This document shows, piece by piece, positions 1-5,820 of a DNA stretch of 12,005 nucleotides. A model generated the notes under the pieces. The model did not search any database. It saw only the letters and a program-made list of their open reading frames with translations, and was not told where the DNA came from. Position 1 is the first letter of the stretch. Every line of letters starts with the position of its first letter. The DNA comes from an uncultured Sphingomonadales bacterium (lineage in GTDB: Bacteria > Pseudomonadota > Alphaproteobacteria > Sphingomonadales > Sphingomonadaceae). The stretch spans positions 1 to 12,005 of the forward strand of contig CAITOD010000233.1 of assembly GCA_903893935.1 (NCBI GenBank), written 5' to 3'. Both the position numbers and the translations under genes were made by a program.

Positions 1-228
1 CAGCCCGACAACCCCGGCGCCGATCACGTCAATCCGGCCGACGATCTCATGGCCGGGGATGATCGGTGATTTTGGGTCCGGCAGTTCGCCATCGAAAACA
101 TGCAGGTCGGTGCGGCAGACGCCGCAGGCCAGAACCTTGACCCGAACCTGGCCAGGGTCAGGCTGGCGATCGGGTAGGTCTGTCCATACCAGCGGCGTCT
201 TCGCGTGATTGAGCACCATCGCCTTCAT
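1..228 (-). CDS. Zinc-dependent alcohol dehydrogenase, N-terminal part (cut by window edge)
   Basis: The first 76 residues of a medium-chain zinc alcohol dehydrogenase are visible; the rest lies beyond position 1. The start MKAMVLNH and the segment [10 protein letters not shown] (Cys38, Asp41, His43), followed by IPGHEIVG (His60, Glu61), are the catalytic-zinc and proton-relay residues of the GroES-like N-terminal domain. The family oxidises alcohols or reduces aldehydes with NAD(P)H in the cytoplasm. The ATG overlaps the TGA of the upstream nnr gene (ATGA), so translation is probably coupled. The neighbours suggest a fermentative or aldehyde-disposal role, which is inference. Substrate and cofactor cannot be judged because the Rossmann domain is missing from the window. 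The family call is firm; the subfamily is not. Confidence 0.9.
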   Translation of the reverse strand, partial: MKAMVLNHAKTPLVWTDLPDRQPDPGQVRVKVLACGVCRTDLHVFDGELPDPKSPIIPGHEIVGRIDVIGAGVVGL

Positions 229-1756
229 GATTGTTTTCCCGGTTTCATGCGCAAATCTGCCTGCGCCCTGAGCTTTTGAAGCACGCTCGGCAGCACATCG
301 GGCAGATCCTGTGCCACCAGCCCCAGCCCGAATTCCGCTGCTGCCGCACCGTGCAGCCAGACCGCCGCCGCCGCGGCCTCGAACGGGGGCATGCCCTGCG
401 CAAGCAAACCCGCGATAAAGCCGGTCAGAATGTCGCCGCTGCCGCCTGTCGCCAGTTGGGCTGGCGCGTTCGCATTGATGATCGCGCGGCCATCGGGACT
501 GGCAATAACGGTATCGGGGCCCTTGAGCACAACCACCGAGCCGCTGCGTTTGGCGGCAGCGCGGGTGCGTTCCAGTTTGTCGCCCTCGACAGAAAATAGA
601 CGCATGAACTCGCCTGCATGCGGGGTCATCACGCAGGGGCCCTTGATGGCATCGAACAAATCCTCAGGCGCCTCGGCGAATGACGTGAGGGCATCGGCGT
701 CAAGGACCGTCGCACGCCCTGTAGCTAGCGCGGCCAGGACAAAGCTGCGCGTTTCAGCGCCAACCCCTGCCCCGGGCCAATGGCAATGACGTTACGGCGT
801 GTGTCGGCCAGCAAGGCCTGCCAGCCATCGGCGTCTTCAAGGCTGCGCACGATCGCGTTGATGAGGGACGTCGCGTAAACCGCCCACACCGCCTCTGGCG
901 CAGCGAGCGTTACCATGCCAGCGCCTGCGCGCGACGCGGCGAGAGCGGTCATCCGACTGGCACCGGTGATCGCCGCCCCGCCAAGGATCAGGACCTCGCC
1001 GCGCGCGTATTTGTAGCTTTCGGGCTCCGGCCACGGATAGATATCCTGCCACAGGCCAGGACCGTTCTCCCAGCACTTCGCGTCGATAGCATCCAGAACC
1101 GTTGCGGGCGTGCCGATTTCGGCAACGGCGATCTCGCCGCACAGCGTTCTGCCTGGATAAAGCAGGTGCCCCGGCTTCTTGCGGAAGAACGTTACCGTCA
1201 GGTTGGCCTTCGCCGCAGCGCCAAGGACGTTGCCCGAGGCGCCATCAAGGCCACTTGGCACATCGACAGCGCAAATCGGAATGTGGCGCGATGTCATGGC
1301 TTCGACCATCACCAGCGCCTCGCCGCCCAAGGGTCTGGCAAGACCGGCACCGAAAATCGCGTCGACCACCAGCCCGGCGCCGTCGAGACATGCAACATCG
1401 AAGGGCGCCAGTATGCCATCCCACAGGGCGGCGACGTGCGCCGCCTCGCCCGCAAGCTTGTCGCGCGTGCCGAGCAGGGCCACTTTCACCGGCCACCCGG
1501 CCGCTTCGAGGTGGCGCGCGGCGACAAAACCGTCACCGCCGTTGTTGCCTGGCCCGCATAGTACCGTGACCGGCCGCATCGGCCAGCGCTCGCCAATGGC
1601 GACAGCGACGGCAGCGCCGGCCGCCTCCATCATTACGAGACCGCTGACGCCAGCCGCTTCCGCAGCGCGATCAGCCTCTCCCATCTGCGCAGGCGTCAGG
1701 AGTACAAGCGCAGCGTATTTCGGGGCATTTTGCGCAGTCGCTTCGTCAATGTTCAT
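225..1756 (-). pseudogene. nnr: Bifunctional NAD(P)HX epimerase / ADP-dependent dehydratase, broken by a 1-bp frameshift
   Basis: This is the NAD(P)H-hydrate repair enzyme (YjeF/Nnr family), which epimerises and dehydrates damaged NAD(P)H. The N-terminal epimerase domain shows CGPGNNGGDGF (about residues 67-77), VDAIFGAGL (131-139) and DVPSGLDG (165-172). The C-terminal kinase-like dehydratase domain shows TGASRMTALAASRAGAG, then VLDADAL, LTPHAGEF and the catalytic GGSGD. After IGPG (about residue 329) the frame is lost at 770-773 and the first frame stops at 725. The correct continuation, G-A-G-V-G-A-E-T-R, is in another frame and runs to the TGA at 225. Adding one C to the plus-strand run of four restores a 510-residue protein of normal family length. 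I prefer the start at 1756: it lies close to where the conserved domain begins, has AGGA upstream, and leaves the 1824 motif in a promoter. An in-frame ATG at 1819 is possible. The gene is coupled to the alcohol dehydrogenase by ATGA. It may be a real mutation or a sequencing error. Confidence 0.88.
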
Positions 1757-1823
1757 CTTCAGTGGGTTCCTGGTTTCCGCGCAGCCATCTACAAGATACC
1801 CATCGGTCGGCTTCTGCATCAGG

Positions 1824-1839
1824 ATCGGAAATCACTCAC
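1824..1839 (-). promoter_or_regulatory. Shared regulatory motif, copy A (upstream of nnr)
   Basis: On the minus strand this reads GTGAGTGATTTCCGAT. It ends 67 bp before the preferred nnr start at 1756 and points toward it. It is one of five related 16-bp sites in the window that share T2, G5, T6 and TTCCG at positions 10-14. The spacing suits an activator site upstream of a promoter. The regulator is not known from the sequence. Confidence 0.6.
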
Positions 1840-1899
1840 ACCAACGTGGTGACGGCGAAAAATGGTATACGCCGCTCAGCAAAGTGCTGATGCGAATGG

Positions 1900-2043
1900 A
1901 TGTGGTGCAATTACGGCACGAATCTGAAACGCCATCACCCCGCGATCGCAGGTCGCATTGTTGCAACCGAACGCGTTGATATCGCGCATTTGTCCGATGG
2001 TGAGATCGCCGCAGCGGGTGACGCATTGCTGGCGGCCGGGTAA
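1900..2043 (+). CDS. Possible small protein of 47 residues, unknown function
   Basis: An ATG at 1900 opens a 47-codon frame ending in TAA at 2041-2043. Its C-terminal half (about residues 17-47) has the look of a real soluble helix: R-I-V-A-T-E-R-V-D-I-A-H-L-S-D-G-E-I, then alanine-rich to the end. I see no convincing ribosome binding site, and the frame is closed by a TGA just upstream at 1888, so it is either a small gene or the tail of a decayed one. It lies between the divergent nnr promoter region and a pair of hairpins that overlap its stop codon. I do not recognise a family. Confidence 0.3.
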   Translation: MWCNYGTNLKRHHPAIAGRIVATERVDIAHLSDGEIAAAGDALLAAG

Positions 2044-2065
2044 CCGGCCGGACGGCCCTAGGCCG
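2033..2065. terminator. Tandem hairpins, possible bidirectional terminator
   Basis: There are two adjacent perfect inverted repeats. The first is CGGCCGG (2033-2039) with CCGGCCG (2044-2050) around the loop GTAA. The second is CGGCC (2053-2057) with GGCCG (2061-2065) around CTA. They sit just before the 3' end of the minus-strand nitroreductase and at the end of the small plus-strand ORF. There is no T-run, so this is at best an atypical intrinsic terminator. Confidence 0.4.
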
Positions 2066-2075
2066 CTGCTGGTGT

Positions 2076-2636
2076 TCAGTCGCGCCAGCGCAGAACGGGC
2101 TTGTTCCGGGGCGGGGCCAATGTGGCCTCGCCGGGATGACCGACAATAATTGGCGCCACCGGGTGCCAGTTCGCCGGCAAGTCCAGTGCTGCCCGCGCCT
2201 CATCTGTTTCCAGCCAAGCGTGGGCAAAGCCGATCCAGCATGTGCCCAGGCCTCGGTCATGGGCGGCGAGCATCAGGTTCTGCGCGGCAAGCGTGCAGTC
2301 GATGTGCGACCACGAGTCCTCGCCTACGGCACAGATCAGGATCAACGCCGGGGCGTGGTAGAAAATCTGGAAATCCGGATTACCCAACATTTCCGCGAAG
2401 TGGTATGAGGGCGGGATTGCCGATGAACTTTGCATCATCAGCGCTTTTGCTTCGCGCGATATCCGTTCCAGCAGGGTGGCATCCCGCACGATGCAGAATG
2501 CCCAAGGCTGAAGGTTGATCGCGTTGGGAGCCTGGATCGCGGCATCGATCAGCGCTTCCAGCGTGGACTGATCTACGGGCTCCTGCGTGTAGGCACGCGT
2601 CGCACGGCGACCGTAGATGGCTTGCTTGAGTTCCAT
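2076..2636 (-). CDS. Nitroreductase family protein
   Basis: This 186-residue FMN-dependent nitroreductase-type oxidoreductase probably reduces nitro groups, quinones or similar acceptors with NAD(P)H in the cytoplasm. The family N-terminus is clear: AIYGRRATRAY (residues 6-16, FMN phosphate contact through the Arg-Arg) and AIQAPNAINLQPWAF (about 33-47). Later come IDCTLAAQNLMLAAHDRGLGTCWIG and PVAPIIVGHPGE, the usual FMN-binding C-terminal half. Length is normal for the small single-domain members. The start at 2636 is chosen over an in-frame ATG at 2681 because AGGAG lies at 2645-2649, eight bases upstream, and because MELKQAIYGRR is the usual family start. It appears monocistronic. Its leader is long if motif copy B at 2814 drives it. 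The physiological substrate is unknown. Confidence 0.9.
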   Translation of the reverse strand: MELKQAIYGRRATRAYTQEPVDQSTLEALIDAAIQAPNAINLQPWAFCIVRDATLLERISREAKALMMQSSSAIPPSYHFAEMLGNPDFQIFYHAPALILICAVGEDSWSHIDCTLAAQNLMLAAHDRGLGTCWIGFAHAWLETDEARAALDLPANWHPVAPIIVGHPGEATLAPPRNKPVLRWRD

Positions 2637-2695
2637 AGCGCGCGCTCCTGCCGTTTGGCGATTGCGCCGGCAAAGGAGCATTCACCGCCAATATT

Positions 2696-2711
2696 TGCGG
2701 AATAAAAATGT
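2696..2711 (-). promoter_or_regulatory. Degenerate candidate motif upstream of the nitroreductase
   Basis: The minus strand reads ACATTTTTATTCCGCA. It keeps the TTCCG core and T6 of the shared motif but lacks T2 and G5. It ends 59 bp before the nitroreductase ATG, close to the spacing seen for the other copies, and lies in the most AT-rich patch of the leader. It could equally be part of a core promoter. Confidence 0.2.
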
Positions 2712-2813
2712 GCCACATCAGTCGAGGGGGAGATGCGCGGCGATTGGCCGGCATCAGGCCCTGCGTCGAGGCGACGTCACGGCGAATACGCGGAGCCACA
2801 TCGGCGGGCCATC

Positions 2814-2829
2814 ATCGGAAATCACCTAC
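2814..2829 (-). promoter_or_regulatory. Shared regulatory motif, copy B (facing the nitroreductase)
   Basis: On the minus strand this reads GTAGGTGATTTCCGAT, sharing its last ten bases with copy A. It points toward the nitroreductase but lies 177 bp from its start, further than the other copies. Copy C is back to back with it 42 bp away. The 317-bp intergenic region 2637-2953 otherwise holds only inverted repeats and no convincing ORF. Confidence 0.55.
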
Positions 2830-2837
2830 ATCGGCCG

Positions 2838-2866
2838 TCCGGCAATTTCCTCGGGGTAATGCCGGA
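2838..2866. repeat. Inverted repeat between motif copies B and C
   Basis: TCCGGCA (2838-2844) pairs perfectly with TGCCGGA (2860-2866) across a 15-base spacer. It is nearly centred between the two divergent motif copies, as is another inverted repeat in the pta/gltD-like intergenic region. It could be an operator or simply GC-rich chance pairing. Confidence 0.35.
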
Positions 2867-2871
2867 ACACC

Positions 2872-2887
2872 GTGAGTAGATTCCGCG
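2872..2887 (+). promoter_or_regulatory. Shared regulatory motif, copy C (upstream of the phasin-like operon)
   Basis: The plus strand reads GTGAGTAGATTCCGCG. It matches the consensus at T2, GAGT and TTCCG and differs mainly at positions 7-9 and 15-16. It ends 66 bp before the ATG at 2954 and points toward it, nearly the same distance as copy A from nnr. Confidence 0.5.
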
Positions 2888-2902
2888 CCTTCCTTCCCAC
2901 CT

Positions 2903-2928
2903 GTTGAAACCATATCCACGGGTTCAAC
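2903..2928 (+). repeat. Inverted repeat in the leader of the phasin-like gene
   Basis: GTTGAAACC (2903-2911) and GGTTCAAC (2921-2928) can pair with one bulged A across the nine-base spacer ATATCCACG. It lies between motif copy C and the ribosome binding site. Depending on the transcription start it could be an RNA stem in the leader or a DNA site overlapping the promoter. Confidence 0.35.
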
Positions 2929-2953
2929 GGGGTCGGGATCAGGAGAACGCGTT

Positions 2954-3349
2954 ATGTCTGCCACTGCCGAAGCTCACGTGAACGTTAAAGATGCGCTCGA
3001 CCATGCCCGAGCAGCTGCGCAAGAATTGCATGGCGCGCTTAGCGACGCCGTGGCTGAGCATGGCGAGGCCATAACAAGCGATCTTGAGGCTCTGCCGCTA
3101 AAGGCCGAAGCCATCGCGGATTCGATCAGGACTTCGCTGGACGCACAGGCCGCCGCAACAAAGCTGAACCTTGGCGAGGCCGTGGCTTATCTCGGAGCTA
3201 CAGCGACTCATACCACGCAGGCTCTCAAGTGCTCTGGCCACGCAGCCGAGCAATCAATCCGGCAGGCCATCGGTAACGCTCGCGCTGCAGTTCAATCGAT
3301 CAGCGAAGCCGTTGCCGCGAAGCGCTCTGCGGCGTCCACACACAAATAG
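2954..3349 (+). CDS. Phasin-like alanine-rich helical protein
   Basis: This 131-residue protein is almost entirely amphipathic helix, rich in Ala, Glu, Lys and Ser, without signal peptide or membrane segment. Segments such as ALDHARAAAQELHGALSDAV and AEQSIRQAIGNARAAVQSI have the heptad-like alternation of phasins and related coiled-coil stress proteins. Phasins coat polyhydroxyalkanoate granules, but no PHA genes are nearby, so granule binding is not established. The start is secure: AGGAGA at 2941-2946 lies seven bases before the ATG. It is the first gene of a plus-strand unit; the next gene starts nine bases after its stop. It has one cysteine, near residue 93. Alternative readings are a generic helical stress protein or a DNA- or membrane-associated filament former. 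Confidence 0.6.
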   Translation: MSATAEAHVNVKDALDHARAAAQELHGALSDAVAEHGEAITSDLEALPLKAEAIADSIRTSLDAQAAATKLNLGEAVAYLGATATHTTQALKCSGHAAEQSIRQAIGNARAAVQSISEAVAAKRSAASTHK

Positions 3350-3358
3350 GAGCGAACC

Positions 3359-3934
3359 ATGCGCAATTTCGTCACGATCGCATTTGACGACAAAGGCAGG
3401 GCTTACAAAGGTCTCCACGCGCTCTGGCAACTCGACCATGCTGGTGAGGTTACCGTGCATGGGACCGCAGTGGTCCATCGGGATGACTGGGGCCAGGTTG
3501 AGGTCGATAGCAAGGAGACCCATCCCGTCCTCGCAACAGCGGTTGGCGTGGGCATCGGCGCAATACTCGGTGCGCTTGCAGGTCCGGTTGGCGTTGCAAT
3601 CGGCATTGCCGAGGGTGCTGCGATCGGTGCCGCGACCGGGGCCGTAATCGGCGGTGCCGTAGATCTGGATCGGTCGGACACGCGCCATCAGGCGGTCGTC
3701 GAGAGCCGGTTCGTGCTCGGTCGAGGGCAATCCGCTGTCATCGCCGACGTCAGCGAAGACTGGACGTCGGAAATCGACAAGCGAATGCAAAGCCTTGGGG
3801 GGACCGTTCATCGGCGCTCCGCGTCCAGCGTCCACAATGATGGCAAGCTCGATGATGGGTTCTACCCATACGAAGCCTATCTTTACCCCTACGAATATGT
3901 CCCGAGCAGATATTCTTCTTATGCCGCTCGGTAG
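3359..3934 (+). CDS. DUF1269 family membrane protein with tyrosine-rich tail
   Basis: This 191-residue protein has three parts. Residues 1-58 form an alpha/beta-like domain starting RNFVTIAFDD. A glycine/alanine-rich hydrophobic hairpin (about 59-103) runs AVGVGIGAILGALAGPVGVA and onward. A second soluble domain follows (about 110-155: ESRFVLGRGQSAVIADVSED, then IDKRMQSLGGTV). This order is that of DUF1269 proteins, whose function is not established. The last 25 residues are unusual: eight tyrosines, with YPYE occurring twice. AGGAG at 3348-3352, overlapping the previous stop codon, gives good support for the start. The context suggests an envelope stress role together with its operon partners. 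Confidence 0.75.
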   Translation: MRNFVTIAFDDKGRAYKGLHALWQLDHAGEVTVHGTAVVHRDDWGQVEVDSKETHPVLATAVGVGIGAILGALAGPVGVAIGIAEGAAIGAATGAVIGGAVDLDRSDTRHQAVVESRFVLGRGQSAVIADVSEDWTSEIDKRMQSLGGTVHRRSASSVHNDGKLDDGFYPYEAYLYPYEYVPSRYSSYAAR

Positions 3935-3983
3935 TGTTGTCAGAGTTCAGGCGCACGATGGATGCAGAAAAGGATATTGAGCT

Positions 3984-4223
3984 ATGCAGGATTCCGTTTC
4001 CAAGCGCTCGCCTACCCATCGATGGTACTGGCTGACGGCCCTTCTTGCGGTGGTGGTCGCAGGGGCTCTCTGGCTTGACGCCCTTTGGGGCACCGGCAAC
4101 AAGGCCGCGCCTGTCCCGCCTGTCGCCAAATCGACGGAGTGGGCACCTGAGCCAGCAGGTCCGGCCGTGCCGGTCAACCTGCCCAAAACCCCGATGACGA
4201 ACACGCCGGACAAGGCGCCATGA
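3984..4223 (+). CDS. Small single-pass membrane protein, proline-rich
   Basis: This 79-residue protein has a positively charged N-terminus (residues 1-13), one membrane helix (about 14-32, WYWLTALLAVVVAGALWLDAL) and a proline-rich tail (about 42-79) that would lie in the periplasm. The helix is followed by no clear cleavage site, so a membrane anchor is more likely than a secreted form. A weak AAAGGA at 3968-3973 precedes the ATG. The stop codon overlaps the start of the erythromycin-esterase gene (ATGA at 4220-4223), so the two are probably made together. I do not recognise a family. Confidence 0.65.
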   Translation: MQDSVSKRSPTHRWYWLTALLAVVVAGALWLDALWGTGNKAAPVPPVAKSTEWAPEPAGPAVPVNLPKTPMTNTPDKAP

Positions 4224-5578
4224 CCGCTTCGGGAAAAGGTATCGCCATCGATGACCAGATCTTGCCTGAGCGGGCCGCTCTAGTCGCGCGATTGCATGAG
4301 GCGGGAGAACCTTTACCAGTTGCCGAGGCACCGGACTTTGCCGATGCTTTCGATCGGTTTGGCGACGCCAGGATCGTGCTGCTGGGCGAGGCGACCCATG
4401 GCACGCATGAGTTCTACGCGGCACGCGCGGCGATCACGCAGCGGCTGATCGAAAAGCATGGTTTCAATATCGTCGCCGTTGAAGGCGATTGGCCCGATAT
4501 CGCCCGCATCGACGACTATGTGCGCCACAATGCTCCGCGCCCGCAGCGAGGCGACCCGTTCTTGCGTTTCCCCACGTGGATGTGGCGTAACGAGGAGGTG
4601 CTGGGCTTTGCCGACTGGCTGCGCCAGCACAACGCCGGCCTGCCCGAGACAGCGCGCGCGAGCATGCGCGGGCTTGATGTCTACAGTCTGGGGGTATCCA
4701 TCCATGCGGTGGTTGCCTATCTTGACGCTCATGATTCCGCTGCCGCCGAAGAAGCGCGCCGCCGTTATGGCCGTCTGACCCGCTGGCAGGACGAGCCACA
4801 GGAATATGGACAGGCAGTGCAGCATGGTCATCTGGCGGGGTGCGAAGAGGCGGTCGTTGCCCAATTGCGCACGTTGCTGGCGCAGCGGATGCAATTGATC
4901 GCCCGGGACGGCGCTACGGACGGTGAGGCCTATCTTGATGTCGAACAGAACGCGCGCATCGTGCGGGCTGCGGAAAGCTACTACCGCGCGATGTATCGGG
5001 GCGGAGGCGCAAGCTGGAACCTGCGCGACCGGCACATGTTCGACACCGTGCAGCGGCTGATGGCCCACCGGCAGGATGCCCGCGCGGTGATCTGGGCGCA
5101 CAATTCGCACGTCGGCAATGCATCGGCCACCGCGATGGGCTGGCGCGGCGAGTTCAATATCGGCCAGTTGCTCCGCACCGCCTATGGCGAGGATGCCGTG
5201 CTGATCGGCTTTGGCACCGATCGCGGGACGGTTGCTGCCGCTTCGGACTGGGGAGCGGAGATGCAGGTGATGGAGCTTCGCCCAGCGCGCCAACACAGTT
5301 GGGAAGAAGCCTTTCGCCGCACCGGTCTTGCCCGCAGCCTGACCGACTGGCGCGGGGCCAAACGGGGCGGGCTGGCTGATGTTCTGTCGCAGAGCTTACT
5401 CGAGCGGGCAGTGGGCGTGGTTTATCGGCCGCAGTCCGAGCTTTCGAGCCATTATTTTGAAGCAGTATTGGCCGACCAGTTCGATGCCTATGTCTGGTTC
5501 GAGGAAACCCATGCGGTCAGTCCGCTCGGGGCTGAGCGGCCGCATGGTGCACCCGAAACTTGGCCGTTCGGACTGTGA
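4220..5578 (+). CDS. Erythromycin esterase family protein
   Basis: This 452-residue protein of the EreA/succinoglycan-biosynthesis-like hydrolase superfamily has the family motifs in order: VLLGEATHGTHEFY (residues 53-66, with His60 and Glu64), VAVEGDWPD (85-93, Glu88), WNLRDRHM (266-273) and IWAHNSHVGN (291-300, His294 and His297). These are the expected active-site Glu and His residues, so the enzyme looks intact. True Ere enzymes hydrolyse the macrolide lactone ring, but most chromosomal members of this superfamily have no shown activity on erythromycin. The setting here, beside stress and redox genes, argues against an antibiotic resistance role. There is no signal peptide. The start overlaps the preceding stop by ATGA. 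It is the last gene of the plus-strand unit, convergent with the Amt gene. Confidence 0.88.
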   Translation: MTASGKGIAIDDQILPERAALVARLHEAGEPLPVAEAPDFADAFDRFGDARIVLLGEATHGTHEFYAARAAITQRLIEKHGFNIVAVEGDWPDIARIDDYVRHNAPRPQRGDPFLRFPTWMWRNEEVLGFADWLRQHNAGLPETARASMRGLDVYSLGVSIHAVVAYLDAHDSAAAEEARRRYGRLTRWQDEPQEYGQAVQHGHLAGCEEAVVAQLRTLLAQRMQLIARDGATDGEAYLDVEQNARIVRAAESYYRAMYRGGGASWNLRDRHMFDTVQRLMAHRQDARAVIWAHNSHVGNASATAMGWRGEFNIGQLLRTAYGEDAVLIGFGTDRGTVAAASDWGAEMQVMELRPARQHSWEEAFRRTGLARSLTDWRGAKRGGLADVLSQSLLERAVGVVYRPQSELSSHYFEAVLADQFDAYVWFEETHAVSPLGAERPHGAPETWPFGL

Positions 5579-5820
5579 CTGCGAGCAAAGCCGCTCGGGC
5601 CAGCGCGCGAGGGGGGTGATGGGCTGGGATCTTCCTCGGTCATCCGCCGCTTTCCGCCTTACGCATCGCGATGAAGGCGTCAACGGACATATCAGGGCTG
5701 TTGCACCGCTCGGACTGAGGCGCACGCCGCCCGCCGTGTACCGGGGGGAATTCGACGCACGCGTGCTGGCCCGCGCCTTTCTCGCGCTCCATGGCGCGGG
5801 GCATGACCAGCCGGCTCCCA
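5579..5820. other. Convergent intergenic region with one doubtful small ORF
   Basis: These 242 bases separate the 3' ends of the esterase and Amt genes. A minus-strand frame at 5640-5804 would encode 54 residues ending D-M-S-V-D-A-F-I-A-M-R-K, whose last third has protein-like codons, but it has no good ribosome binding site and no family I recognise. It could be the residue of a lost third gene of the pta-amt unit. Otherwise I see only GC-rich sequence. Confidence 0.2.
5582..5597 (+). terminator. Weak hairpin after the erythromycin-esterase gene
   Basis: CGAGC (5582-5586) and GCTCG (5593-5597) form a five-base stem around a six-base loop, four bases after the stop codon. There is no T-run, so function as a terminator is only possible. 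Confidence 0.2.

Noticed and set aside
1757..1819. Upstream ATG of nnr at 1819
   Set aside because: It has no good ribosome binding site and would place the 1824 motif directly against the start codon; 1756 gives the same spacing as the other motif-driven genes. It cannot be fully excluded.
1102..1979. Several plus-strand ORFs opposite nnr
   Set aside because: Composition is Arg/Pro/Ala/Ser-rich as expected for antisense frames in GC-rich DNA; nnr motifs are on the minus strand.
2864..2890. GGAAC at 2864-2868 as a -35 element of an EcfG general-stress promoter
   Set aside because: No CGTT-like -10 element follows at the required spacing of about 16-17 bases.
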